Below are positions 24,990 to 33,584 of a DNA stretch of 64,000 nt, piece after piece. How positions within the stretch are numbered: position 1 is the first letter of the stretch; each line of letters begins with the position of its first letter. A program made the position numbers and the translations under genes. Source of the stretch: Gammaproteobacteria bacterium (GTDB taxonomy: Bacteria > Pseudomonadota > Gammaproteobacteria > Steroidobacterales > Steroidobacteraceae); NCBI GenBank assembly GCA_028293725.1, contig JAQGOE010000032.1, positions 12,998 through 76,997 on the forward strand. Reading direction: 5' to 3'. The notes beneath the pieces are model-generated. The model searched no databases, was not told the origin of the DNA, and saw only the letters and a program-made list of their open reading frames with translations.

Positions 24990-26189
24990 TCAGGGTGCCA
25001 GAAGAGTCACGGGTGAGGTTTGAACCGACCCGGTGTTGCGGAGTTTGAGCGCCCGGAACAGACTCGGACATCCCAACGCCAGTCCCAAAGCACAACCGCA
25101 GAAACCGAGGACACCCGTGGACGAATACGCTGCATGCTCGGCAAGGATTCCGCCGACACCGGCTCCCACGCCGTACCCTAACCGTTCCAGACCCCCGCCC
25201 AGAGTCCCCGCCCGGCCGGCCGGATCCAGCACAGCTGCAGTTCCGAGCAGGTAAGAATACAGAAACATGTAAAACACCCAGTACACGAACACGCCCGCGG
25301 CGAATACCACGAGATTGGCTGCGAACCCCAGCAGCAGGCATGACAAGCCGCTCCCGCACAGGCCGAAACCCAAGGCCCAAGGGCGATTGACTCGCCGACC
25401 CAGGACCGCGGCAACGGCGGTGCCGATCAGTCCGACGAACACGCCTGCCGACAGAACCAGCGCAATCTGCGCCGGCGGCAGGTTGATGCTCTTGCCGATG
25501 CGCTCCGAAAACGCATACAGCGCACCCGTGCCGGTTGAGAACGCCGCCCAGGCAAATAGAAGACCCGGAACCCCCGGGACACGCCAGACCGCGAGCCGCG
25601 TCTCCTCACCGCGCCTGCCTGAGGTGAACCCCACGAAAAAAGGCGAGGAGACGACGGCCAATGACGCGAGTGCTGCAAATATGCCGAGTGCGCCCAAACG
25701 TGCCCCGGCCATGGGCAGGAGAGCCATGACGCAAACGACGATGAGCAGCGCGCCACCGTTTCCGATCGCATACACCCTGTCGGGCTCGCGCGTGGCTGCT
25801 GCACCGGAAACGGTCGCCGCGAATACGAATCCATATCCCAAGCCGGCCAGCGCGGCGAACACGAGCTGCAGAGGCAATGCATGCAGGAAGTACAGTCCCG
25901 TATTGGCGAGCGCCCCGAGTAAACAGCTCCCAACCGCAATTGCGCGCGGCGCGACGCGATCGACCCAGGGTGATATGAAAATCATGCCTGCAGCGAGCGC
26001 GCCGACTTGAACAAATCCAAACAAGCCCGCCTCGCTCGCACTGCGGTGTGCGCCATCGACCAGCGCGCCGATCTGAAAGGGCATGGTGCTAGTGCCGACA
26101 TGGGCGAGGCCGCAGCCGACGCACACGGCTACGATGTGAAGAAACTGCTGGGTGGCGCCGAACTTCGTTCCTGCTCGCATGTGGGTCAT
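24990..26189 (-). CDS. MFS transporter
   Basis: A protein of about 399 residues with roughly 12 hydrophobic helices in the major-facilitator pattern, beginning MTHMRAGTKFGATQQFLHIVAVCVG. The start at 26189 (or ATG 26180) is chosen because it lies just beyond the AraC stop at 26215; longer frames would overlap that gene. Placed between the AraC regulator and the DMGDH-like gene, it is likely to move the substrate or a product of the demethylation pathway across the cytoplasmic membrane. Its specificity cannot be read from sequence. Confidence 0.85.
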   Translation of the reverse strand: MTHMRAGTKFGATQQFLHIVAVCVGCGLAHVGTSTMPFQIGALVDGAHRSASEAGLFGFVQVGALAAGMIFISPWVDRVAPRAIAVGSCLLGALANTGLYFLHALPLQLVFAALAGLGYGFVFAATVSGAAATREPDRVYAIGNGGALLIVVCVMALLPMAGARLGALGIFAALASLAVVSSPFFVGFTSGRRGEETRLAVWRVPGVPGLLFAWAAFSTGTGALYAFSERIGKSINLPPAQIALVLSAGVFVGLIGTAVAAVLGRRVNRPWALGFGLCGSGLSCLLLGFAANLVVFAAGVFVYWVFYMFLYSYLLGTAAVLDPAGRAGTLGGGLERLGYGVGAGVGGILAEHAAYSSTGVLGFCGCALGLALGCPSLFRALKLRNTGSVQTSPVTLLAP

Positions 26190-26214
26190 GAGCGGGCGGA
26201 TCAGTGGCCGGAAA

Positions 26215-27306
26215 TCAGTGCATCTCGGTTCGTGCCTTGCTGGGCAGAAATCCGAAATAATCGTGAAACGCAGCAGCAAAACTGGTCTGGTGCCTATAGC
26301 CCGCCGCATAGGCAACCTGACCTACCGACATGCGCTTGCAGCGAAGCAGCTCGAGGGCGTGGCGCATCCGGCACTCGAGCCCATAATCGAACACGGTAAC
26401 ACCAAAGCGAGCCTTGAAAGTGCGCTTGAGTTTGGACTCACTCATGCCGATCGCCCGGGCGACATCACTGATCCGCAGCGGCGAGCTCAGTTGGGTTGCC
26501 AGCATGCGCCGGGCAACGTCCAACTGACGCGATTCGCTCTCCGATGTCACCGCGTGTGACGAACCGTCCGAATCCTGCGCGACGGCCAGTACCTCGCAGA
26601 GCAACTCGAGCGCCTTCGCTTCCGCGTGCAGCAGCCGAATACCGCGGCGATAGGGGCTCTCGAGCAGGCTCTTTCCCACATGTAGCAGCGTGGGGGACAG
26701 TGCGAACTGACGGTGCCACACCGAAGTGGGTGGATGGCCGTCAATCTCCTCGAGCAGTGGCCAGCGCGCTATCCCATTGCGATGCGCAAGCTCGGCCAGA
26801 AATTGCGGCCGACAGAACAGTGAGACACCGGTATCGCGGATCTTCGGCATCACGTGCTCGGACACCTCGACGCCTGGCGGCTGGTACATCATCAGCAGCC
26901 GCGGACCGGTGATGGCCACGGATTGCGGATGGCCCGACATCGTCATTTCCAACACCCCGGCCAGGCGCAGATGAAATTCGACTAATCCCTCACCGGGCAC
27001 TGTCTCGGTACGTGCCGCGTCGTACACGCCGTCGGCCGCAACTACATACAGGTCCTCGTCCAGACGATAGAACTCCCAGGTGCCATGCCCCTCGGCGCGA
27101 TCGATCACCAAACGAGTACCCTGAAGATGTCGCTCCGGGTGCTCCGCAATCAGTTCGCCGCGATTTACGCGTCGCAAGTCGGCGAACAGATTGCTCACCG
27201 TGCCGGCGGGCCCGGTGCCCAGCACTTCTCGACGAAAGAGCCCGAGTTCCGTCTCGATGGCTCCATCGGCTGGCGGGCTGACGATTGGATTCGAGAATTG
27301 GCGCAT
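26215..27306 (-). CDS. AraC family transcriptional regulator of the sarcosine/N-methyl cluster
   Basis: A 363-residue protein with a long N-terminal ligand region (about 1-255) and a C-terminal AraC HTH (about 265-360): LRISDVARAIGMSESKLKRTFKARFGVTVFDY and VGQVAYAAGYRHQTSFAAAFHDYFGFLPSK. It lies between the sox operon and the MFS/DMGDH-like genes on the same strand, the natural place for their regulator. A 17-base sequence is repeated twice just upstream, the second copy touching the start codon, which suggests self-regulation. No ribosome binding site is visible at the ATG at 27306, so the start could be internal or leaderless. Confidence 0.88.
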   Translation of the reverse strand: MRQFSNPIVSPPADGAIETELGLFRREVLGTGPAGTVSNLFADLRRVNRGELIAEHPERHLQGTRLVIDRAEGHGTWEFYRLDEDLYVVAADGVYDAARTETVPGEGLVEFHLRLAGVLEMTMSGHPQSVAITGPRLLMMYQPPGVEVSEHVMPKIRDTGVSLFCRPQFLAELAHRNGIARWPLLEEIDGHPPTSVWHRQFALSPTLLHVGKSLLESPYRRGIRLLHAEAKALELLCEVLAVAQDSDGSSHAVTSESESRQLDVARRMLATQLSSPLRISDVARAIGMSESKLKRTFKARFGVTVFDYGLECRMRHALELLRCKRMSVGQVAYAAGYRHQTSFAAAFHDYFGFLPSKARTEMH

Positions 27307-27367
27307 GGACCGATAGTAACTTAGGCCATCCGTTGCGGATTGAGGGGATCGGACCGATAGCTTAGGC
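27307..27367 (-). promoter_or_regulatory. Direct repeats at the AraC start, probable operator
   Basis: GGACCGATAG(TAA)CTTAGGC occurs at 27307-27326 and, without the three-base insert, at 27351-27367. Spacing between copies is 44 bases, close to four helical turns, and both have the same orientation, as expected for AraC-type sites. The proximal copy directly abuts the AraC start codon. Confidence 0.5.
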
Positions 27368-27387
27368 GATTCGGCCCGCGGACGCCC

Positions 27388-27918
27388 TCACTGAACGAGG
27401 GATTGCTTTGAGGGGGACTGAGCCTCGTATTGCGCGAGGAGCCAGGCTTCCAAATGGTCCACGACGCTCCGGTCCACGTGGAGCTCGAATGCATCGGTGC
27501 CGACGCAGTGCACAACAACCTCGATCTGCCCCAGACGGGTGCGCGCATACTGTCCGGGCCGGGCGGTCGCTGCCATCCACGGCGCTCCGATGTCGCTCGC
27601 GAGCACGGTCCGCGCAGCGGCGCCCTCCACTCTAAGTGAGGCAAAAGCGGCCGAAAGATCCGTGACGCGTACCAATATCCGGCCCAGATCACGGCTCATC
27701 TGGCGGCGCACATCATCCACAGAGTAGTCGATCAGCAGCCATTCGGTCGGGCCGATTACATAGGCACGCGGGCCGCAGATGGAGCTGAGAGCGGGATCCG
27801 GATCGCCCAGGACACGGGCGGCCAGCGGCGATGCCTCTCGAATATCCCCGCCATGGATCTGCAACAGTGAGGTGTTTCGCGGTGAGAGCCGTGCAATCAG
27901 CAGTTCGGATTCATTCAT
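27388..27918 (-). CDS. soxG: Heterotetrameric sarcosine oxidase gamma subunit
   Basis: A 176-residue protein of the SoxG/GcvT-like family. Conserved points are PTEWLLIDY (about 67), VTDLSAAFASLRVEGAAARTVLA, and the terminal FELHVDRSVVDHLEAWL. The gamma subunit holds the alpha/beta/delta complex together. It is the last sox gene, 10 bases after soxA, and completes the order soxB-soxD-soxA-soxG. The AraC gene follows 81 bases downstream. Confidence 0.9.
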   Translation of the reverse strand: MNESELLIARLSPRNTSLLQIHGGDIREASPLAARVLGDPDPALSSICGPRAYVIGPTEWLLIDYSVDDVRRQMSRDLGRILVRVTDLSAAFASLRVEGAAARTVLASDIGAPWMAATARPGQYARTRLGQIEVVVHCVGTDAFELHVDRSVVDHLEAWLLAQYEAQSPSKQSLVQ

Positions 27919-27928
27919 TAATCAGCTC

Positions 27929-30817
27929 CTATCCCTGCAACCGAAGATTTTCAGGGTCATAGAACGTAGGGTTGACCACGCGAACTGGCGTGGTGACGCC
28001 CTGATCGTATGCAAACAGTTCCTCGCCCATACGTTGTCTGCCCCGTTCCAACCTCGCCAGCGCGACCGAACGTTCGAGCGTCGGACTGAAGCACGCGGAC
28101 GTCACATAACCTTCACTGCGCCGTATAGACGGATGAATCAGATGCGCGCCGTTGATCAGACGGGCCTGCGGATCGACAGTCGCGAGTCCGACCAGATGCA
28201 ATCGATCCGGGCGCTGATACTCGGGCAGCACCAGGGCGCGGCGTCCCACGAAATCGCCCGGCTTGCGTTGGATGACGGAGTCCCAACCCAGGTCGAGCGG
28301 TGTCGTCGTCGCGTCGGTGTCGGCACCGATATGTAAATAGCCTTTTTCGGTGCGCAACACGTTGAGTGCGTCAACGCCCTGGGCCGTGACTCCCTCGATC
28401 GAACCGGCCTCCCGCAAGGCCTGCCATAACACGGCAGTTTCGTTCGCCGGCACGTTGATTTCGTAGCTGACCTCGCCCGTGAAACTCACGCGACAGATCC
28501 GCACGGATATATCGGCGAGCATCCCTGCTCTGAATGTCATGTGTGGGAAGGCGCCCGGCCCCAGATCGATATCCGTGACCACTCGGCTCAGGATCGAGCG
28601 GGCCTTCGGACCCGACAGCGTTACGGTACCCCATGCAGTGGTAACCGGCGTGATGAGCACTTTGAGTCGCGGCCATTCGCATTCCGCCCACTCGCGCATC
28701 CACAAATAGACACGCTCGGCATTGCCGCTCGTTGTCGTGACCCAAAACTCCTCGGACCCGACACGCGTAATTGTTCCGTCGTCCATCACAACACCGTTAT
28801 CGCGAAGCATCAACACATATCGGACACGCCCAACACTGAGGGACGTCAGATTGTTGACATACATTCGATTGAGAAATTCGAGTGCATCAGGGCCGCTGAC
28901 CTCGAGCTTCCCCAACGGCGAGGCTTCGAAGAGTCCCGCAGCGCTACGAACGGCACGGATCTCGCCGTCAACGCAATCCGTGGCACGCGGCGATCGCGCG
29001 TAATACAGCGGCCGACGCCAGCCGCCGAACTCATCAAAGCGCGCTTGCAGCGCCACATGTTCCGTGTGACAGGGCAATCGCCTTTCCGGGCGGTACCATC
29101 GACCCACGTCAGGTCCCGCGGCAGCAGCCAACGGCAAGGGTATGTAAGGCGGACGAAATGTCGGTGGCCTCAGATCCTCCAGCGACTGGCCGCTCTGCTG
29201 CGCGAGCTGATCGAGCGAGTTGCGCAGACTCGTCTTGCCTTGATCGATGGCCATGCCCGTCGTCGTATAGCGCTTGAAGTGCTCAACGTGTGTGTATCCC
29301 TGCTCTATCGCGGCGGTTGCATCAGCGACCGTCACGTCGTGCTGAAAGTCGAGCCATTGACGATGCGGGCGCCCGGCAAAGCGCGTTGGTCCCAGTGACA
29401 GGGCCGCCGGAGGCGGCAACTCGATCGGGTGGTGACGGCCTTCAAGTGCATTTGCGCACGCCATCTCGCCAGTCAGCTTGGCGTGCGCGAGGATAACATC
29501 AGGATCCCAAAGTCCGGCGGCGCTACCGACCGCATAGACGCCCCCCGGACCAGCATCGGGAACGTACGCATGCAAACCTCGTTCATATCGAAGTTCCCCG
29601 AGAGCCTGACTGAAAAGATGTACGCTGGGTACGCGGCCGCCCGACATGGCCACCAAGTCACAGGAAATGTCCTGGACGCTTCCAGTGGCATCCCGAACAC
29701 GGACGCCGCGGACCTCTGATCGCCCGTGCACTGAGAGTCCTCGGGGAGCTGCGATCAACGGAACCCCGAGGCCCGCGGCCGCCGCCTCGGCGGCTCGGCC
29801 AGGCGCTGGCCGCGAATCGATGATGGCCGCTACAGCGATCCCGGCCGACCGCCACTGATCCAAACAACTGTATGGCTCATCGTTGTTCGTCACGAGAATT
29901 GCGGTATCGCCTGCTCGCACGGCGTAACGGTCGAGATACTGCGTGACGGCGCCGGCAAGCATGACACCGGGTCGATCGTTGTGTTCAAACACGAGCGGTT
30001 GCTCGAACGTGCCCGTGGCGATGATCACAGACCTGGCGCGGATTCGCAGCAGACACCGCCGCGGCCCTTCCGGCCCCCACCCGAGCTCCTGCAAGGCCAA
30101 TACAACCTTTTCGCCGAAGACACCGACTGCGACCGTGTTTTGAAACACCCGCAGCGCCGGCTCGCCTGCCAACGCCGCTGTAACGGCGGGACTCAACCCT
30201 GCCTTACCGCCGAGATCAGCCCCGGCGTGTACGAGCGTAACATCCGCACCGCCGCGGGCCGCTTGCACGGCCGCAGTGGAGCCCGCCAACCCCCCACCAC
30301 AAACGAGGACATCGGTTTCCAGTTCTCTTTGGGAGAACGTGCCAACTGAGGCATTCGGCGAGCGGATGCGTCCAATGCCCGCAGCGCGCCGGATGAGAGG
30401 CTCATAGACACGCCAGTTCGGCCATATGAAAGTCTTGTGGTAGAAGCTCGCCGCCCAGAGTCTGGGGAGCAAGTCGAACAGCTCCCCGATGTCCCACCGG
30501 CGACTGGGCCACGCATTCTGGCTGAAGACTTCGAGATCGGGCCGCAGCGGCATGAGTGTCGCCCGAACATTCGGTTCCTCATAGCGACCGATACGCACGT
30601 GAACGAGTGCATTGGGTTCCTCGAGTCCACTCGATAGCACTCCGCGCGGACGGTGTAGTCTGAAACTCCGCCCTACCAGACGAACACCCGCCGCGAGCAG
30701 CGCCGCGGCGACTGAATCGCCTGCGAACCCTTCCAACACTTCGCCATCGAATCGAAATGAGATTCGCCGGTTGCGGTCGATGCGACCGCCCGCCGGGAGT
30801 CGTCGCGTGACGGTCAT
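27929..30817 (-). CDS. soxA: Heterotetrameric sarcosine oxidase alpha subunit
   Basis: A 962-residue protein that starts with a ferredoxin-like 2Fe-2S-type fold without cysteines (RFDGEVLEGFAGDSVAAALLA), followed by an NAD-binding Rossmann domain (VCGGGLAGSTAAVQAARGGADVTLV, about 168-192) and a C-terminal GCV_T folate domain (about 575-950). The family oxidises sarcosine to glycine; the methyl group becomes 5,10-methylene-tetrahydrofolate. It overlaps soxD by 4 bases. The stop of soxA and start of soxG are 10 bases apart. The usual neighbours glyA and purU are not here. Confidence 0.93.
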   Translation of the reverse strand: MTVTRRLPAGGRIDRNRRISFRFDGEVLEGFAGDSVAAALLAAGVRLVGRSFRLHRPRGVLSSGLEEPNALVHVRIGRYEEPNVRATLMPLRPDLEVFSQNAWPSRRWDIGELFDLLPRLWAASFYHKTFIWPNWRVYEPLIRRAAGIGRIRSPNASVGTFSQRELETDVLVCGGGLAGSTAAVQAARGGADVTLVHAGADLGGKAGLSPAVTAALAGEPALRVFQNTVAVGVFGEKVVLALQELGWGPEGPRRCLLRIRARSVIIATGTFEQPLVFEHNDRPGVMLAGAVTQYLDRYAVRAGDTAILVTNNDEPYSCLDQWRSAGIAVAAIIDSRPAPGRAAEAAAAGLGVPLIAAPRGLSVHGRSEVRGVRVRDATGSVQDISCDLVAMSGGRVPSVHLFSQALGELRYERGLHAYVPDAGPGGVYAVGSAAGLWDPDVILAHAKLTGEMACANALEGRHHPIELPPPAALSLGPTRFAGRPHRQWLDFQHDVTVADATAAIEQGYTHVEHFKRYTTTGMAIDQGKTSLRNSLDQLAQQSGQSLEDLRPPTFRPPYIPLPLAAAAGPDVGRWYRPERRLPCHTEHVALQARFDEFGGWRRPLYYARSPRATDCVDGEIRAVRSAAGLFEASPLGKLEVSGPDALEFLNRMYVNNLTSLSVGRVRYVLMLRDNGVVMDDGTITRVGSEEFWVTTTSGNAERVYLWMREWAECEWPRLKVLITPVTTAWGTVTLSGPKARSILSRVVTDIDLGPGAFPHMTFRAGMLADISVRICRVSFTGEVSYEINVPANETAVLWQALREAGSIEGVTAQGVDALNVLRTEKGYLHIGADTDATTTPLDLGWDSVIQRKPGDFVGRRALVLPEYQRPDRLHLVGLATVDPQARLINGAHLIHPSIRRSEGYVTSACFSPTLERSVALARLERGRQRMGEELFAYDQGVTTPVRVVNPTFYDPENLRLQG

Positions 30818-31083
30818 CCCGCAACTCCTGCATCCGGAGCACCGTCACGCACGGCAAGAATCACGTTGGTGCGGGTATCGCGACGGACCTCGAGCCAGCG
30901 ACGGCAGCCGCTCACGTGCAACCACAGTTCGGTGTGCTCACCGACCGGATTACGGCGCCAATACAAGTAGCGTACCCAGTCGGCCCGTTCTGTCCCACTG
31001 GGGCGGATGACTCCGGCGGGTCCGCCGTAACGGAACTCGGTCTCGTCTCGCAGCCCGCAGTGGGGACAGTTGAGTCGCAACAT
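30814..31083 (-). CDS. soxD: Heterotetrameric sarcosine oxidase delta subunit
   Basis: An 89-residue zinc-binding subunit. Ligands can be seen as C6 and C9 (NCPHCG), H56 and C60 (LHVSGCRRW); the DWVRYLYWRRNPVG segment is conserved. The start lies 6 bases after soxB and the end overlaps soxA by 4 bases. It stabilises the complex rather than catalysing. Confidence 0.92.
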   Translation of the reverse strand: MLRLNCPHCGLRDETEFRYGGPAGVIRPSGTERADWVRYLYWRRNPVGEHTELWLHVSGCRRWLEVRRDTRTNVILAVRDGAPDAGVAG

Positions 31084-31089
31084 GAGCAG

Positions 31090-32340
31090 TCAGTGGGCGA
31101 CGCCAGCCGCGGCAGCTTCGTCGATGAGATGACCGCCTTCGAAGCGAGCGGCACTGAACGGCACGACGAGCTCCGGTTCATGACCAGTCGCAATTGTCGC
31201 CGCCAGGGCCTCGCCTCCAGCCGGAATCGCCTTGAAGCCCCCGGTCCCCCAGCCGGCGTTGACACTCAGCCCCCCGACGGGCAGTCGACCGATAATGGGA
31301 CTGGTATCCGGTGTGATATCGACGACGCCTGCCCACGTGCGCAAGATCTTTAATTGCTTCAAAGCGGGAACCAGCTCGGTCGCCGCGGCGGCATTGGCCT
31401 GCAGAGTCGGCAGACTGCCGCGCTGAACATACGAGTCGTAACCGTCCGTTGCGCCGCCGATGACGATTTCACCATGGTCTGACTGGCTCAGATACACGTG
31501 TACCGTGGGAGAGTTGATCAACGTCCTCAACAAAGGCTTGACCGGCTCGGTAACCATGGCCTGCAGCGTGCTGCACACAATGGGCAGCTCCAACCCGAGA
31601 GGCGCGAGCAGCCTGTTTGTCTGGCCGGCCGCGGTGATAGCAACCTGGCTCGCCTCGATGAGTCCCCGATTCGTGCCAACGCCGCGAACCCGGCCATTGA
31701 GCACCTCAATGGAGTCGACCGCACATTGCTGGATGATGTCCACACCGAGCGCCGAGGCGGCTCGCGCGTAGCCCCAGACGACGGCATCGTGCCGCACGAT
31801 GCCGCCGCGCCGCTGGATGAACCCGCCGACAATCGGAAACCGACCCGCGCGGTTGAGCTGCGGCTCCACCTCGAATAGCTCGGCGAGCGAGAGGAGCTCT
31901 GAATCGACGCCGTTCAGCTGAATGGCATTGCACCAGCGTCGCATGGAGTCGAGCTCGTGATCGGAATGGGCCAGTGTCACGACGCCTCGCTGGCTCAGCA
32001 TGATGTTGATGTTGAGCTCGCTCCCGAGCGACTCATACAGCTGCAGTGATCGTTCGTAGAAGCGGGCGCTCTGGGGGTGGTAGTAATTCGAGCGGACGGC
32101 TTGCGTGTTGCGTCCCGAATTGCCGCCGCCCAACCAGCCCCGTTCGAGGACGGCGATGCTGCTCAAGCCATGTTGTCGAGCGAGATAGTAGGCAGTCGCA
32201 AGACCATGACCACCGCCGCCGACGATTACGATGTCATAGCGCTTCTTCGGCTCTGCTGCTCGCCATGTTCGAGGCCATGACCCTGCGCCGAGATAACCGT
32301 GGCGCAGGAGCTGCCAGAGCGAATAGCGCGAGCTCGTCAT
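31090..32340 (-). CDS. soxB: Heterotetrameric sarcosine oxidase beta subunit
   Basis: A 416-residue flavoprotein. The FAD dinucleotide motif IVIVGGGGHGLATAYYLA (about 37-54), GGNSGRNTQAVRSNYYHP, RRGGIVRHDAVVWG (carries the histidine that binds FMN covalently) and the C-terminal GWGTGGFKAIPAGG are all present. It is the site of sarcosine oxidation with electrons moving from FAD to FMN to oxygen. It starts 17 bases after the Rieske gene and belongs to the same transcript. Confidence 0.93.
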   Translation of the reverse strand: MTSSRYSLWQLLRHGYLGAGSWPRTWRAAEPKKRYDIVIVGGGGHGLATAYYLARQHGLSSIAVLERGWLGGGNSGRNTQAVRSNYYHPQSARFYERSLQLYESLGSELNINIMLSQRGVVTLAHSDHELDSMRRWCNAIQLNGVDSELLSLAELFEVEPQLNRAGRFPIVGGFIQRRGGIVRHDAVVWGYARAASALGVDIIQQCAVDSIEVLNGRVRGVGTNRGLIEASQVAITAAGQTNRLLAPLGLELPIVCSTLQAMVTEPVKPLLRTLINSPTVHVYLSQSDHGEIVIGGATDGYDSYVQRGSLPTLQANAAAATELVPALKQLKILRTWAGVVDITPDTSPIIGRLPVGGLSVNAGWGTGGFKAIPAGGEALAATIATGHEPELVVPFSAARFEGGHLIDEAAAAGVAH

Positions 32341-32357
32341 CTAACCACCTGCGTAAC

Positions 32358-33584
32358 TCAGGCAGTCGCAGGGTGCGAAATATCGCGCGTAGGCAATGGC
32401 ACGATCTCTTCAGGCACACGCTTGCCGGCAGCCAGGATCCGGGCCGCAACCATTTTCTGAAATTGCAGCGAGGTGGCCTCTTGAGCGTGTGCGAACTGCC
32501 CACCGCTGAAGGCAGGTGAATGGCGGCCCCGCTGCACGGTCTCGACGATTTTGACATCCTCAGCGTTGACGCTCGTGATGAACTCCGCCCCCCTCCCCCG
32601 ACCTGCGCGGTAGCGATCCTGCAGCGCTTCATCACCGACGTAAAAGAACTCAACACGCTCCCGCGTCCGCTGCGCCGATTCCGGCAACAAAACGATCGAG
32701 AACGTGATGTCGGGCAGCGGACTGAGAATCAGGTTCGGAAACACGGCAAGCGCTTCGTAGCGCGAGGAGTCCGCAAGGCCCTTCATGAAAGGCAGCGCGA
32801 TTCCGGCGACTTGCTCCGGCTGATAGCCGGTCCCACCCTGCCCTAGGTAGGAGTGCCCGCCCAGGATCTGATAGTGCAATGACATCGGGTTCACGGCGTT
32901 CAAGGCCTTGTGGACCCACGGAACGTGGTAGCTCTCAACAAAGTTCTCGACGATGATCTTCCAATTGGCGGCGACATCCAGTTGGCGTGCAAGTGAGGCA
33001 TCGCGCCGCAGATCCGCCCATTCAATGCGCCCGAAGCGCTCCGCGACCGGCCCAATCCACTCGGCAAACGGCGGAGCCGTTCCCGACAGGTTCACGAACA
33101 CGTGTCCTGCCCACTCGAACGAGCGGACCGCGCGCAGGCCCAGGCGCTTCCGGTCGAGGTTCGCGCAGGTATGTTGGTCGGCTCCTCCGACGTGGGGCGT
33201 CGAAACCAGCTCTCCGTCGAGCTTGTAGGACCAGCTGTGGTAAGGGCATACGATGCGGGGCCCCCCGTGAGCGGGCGCCTCAACGAGCATGGCACCCCGA
33301 TGACTGCAGACGTTATGAACTACTCGAAGTGTCGTGTCATCACGCAGGATGAGCAGTGGCTGTCCAAAGACAGTGACCGGGAATAAATCTCCCTTTGACG
33401 GCACGTCCGTCGAGAGGCCAATACACATCCACGAGCTCCCGAACACGGCTCGGCGCTCGAGCTGAAAGATTGAGTCGTCGGTAAAGTAACGCCCAGGCAG
33501 CCCGCGGTCTCGCTCCAGGAGCGCTGCAAAGTCCTCTGCTACGTGAGGGGGTACCAACTCGACACCGCTGCCTAATATTTCCAT
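32358..33584 (-). CDS. Rieske (2Fe-2S) oxygenase alpha subunit, N-demethylase/betaine-oxygenase type
   Basis: A 408-residue ring-hydroxylating-oxygenase-type alpha subunit. Rieske ligands are C93 and H95 (VCSHRG) and C113 and H116 (CPYHSW); the mononuclear iron site is NFVESYHVPWVH with the two histidines. Single-component homologues of this kind demethylate quaternary amines (GbcA on glycine betaine, the stachydrine enzyme, CntA on carnitine). Between a TonB receptor and sox genes, removal of a methyl group from a betaine-like substrate is the natural reading. The reductase partner (GbcB-like) is not in this window. Its start overlaps the receptor stop by 13 bases. Confidence 0.88.
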   Translation of the reverse strand: MEILGSGVELVPPHVAEDFAALLERDRGLPGRYFTDDSIFQLERRAVFGSSWMCIGLSTDVPSKGDLFPVTVFGQPLLILRDDTTLRVVHNVCSHRGAMLVEAPAHGGPRIVCPYHSWSYKLDGELVSTPHVGGADQHTCANLDRKRLGLRAVRSFEWAGHVFVNLSGTAPPFAEWIGPVAERFGRIEWADLRRDASLARQLDVAANWKIIVENFVESYHVPWVHKALNAVNPMSLHYQILGGHSYLGQGGTGYQPEQVAGIALPFMKGLADSSRYEALAVFPNLILSPLPDITFSIVLLPESAQRTRERVEFFYVGDEALQDRYRAGRGRGAEFITSVNAEDVKIVETVQRGRHSPAFSGGQFAHAQEATSLQFQKMVAARILAAGKRVPEEIVPLPTRDISHPATA

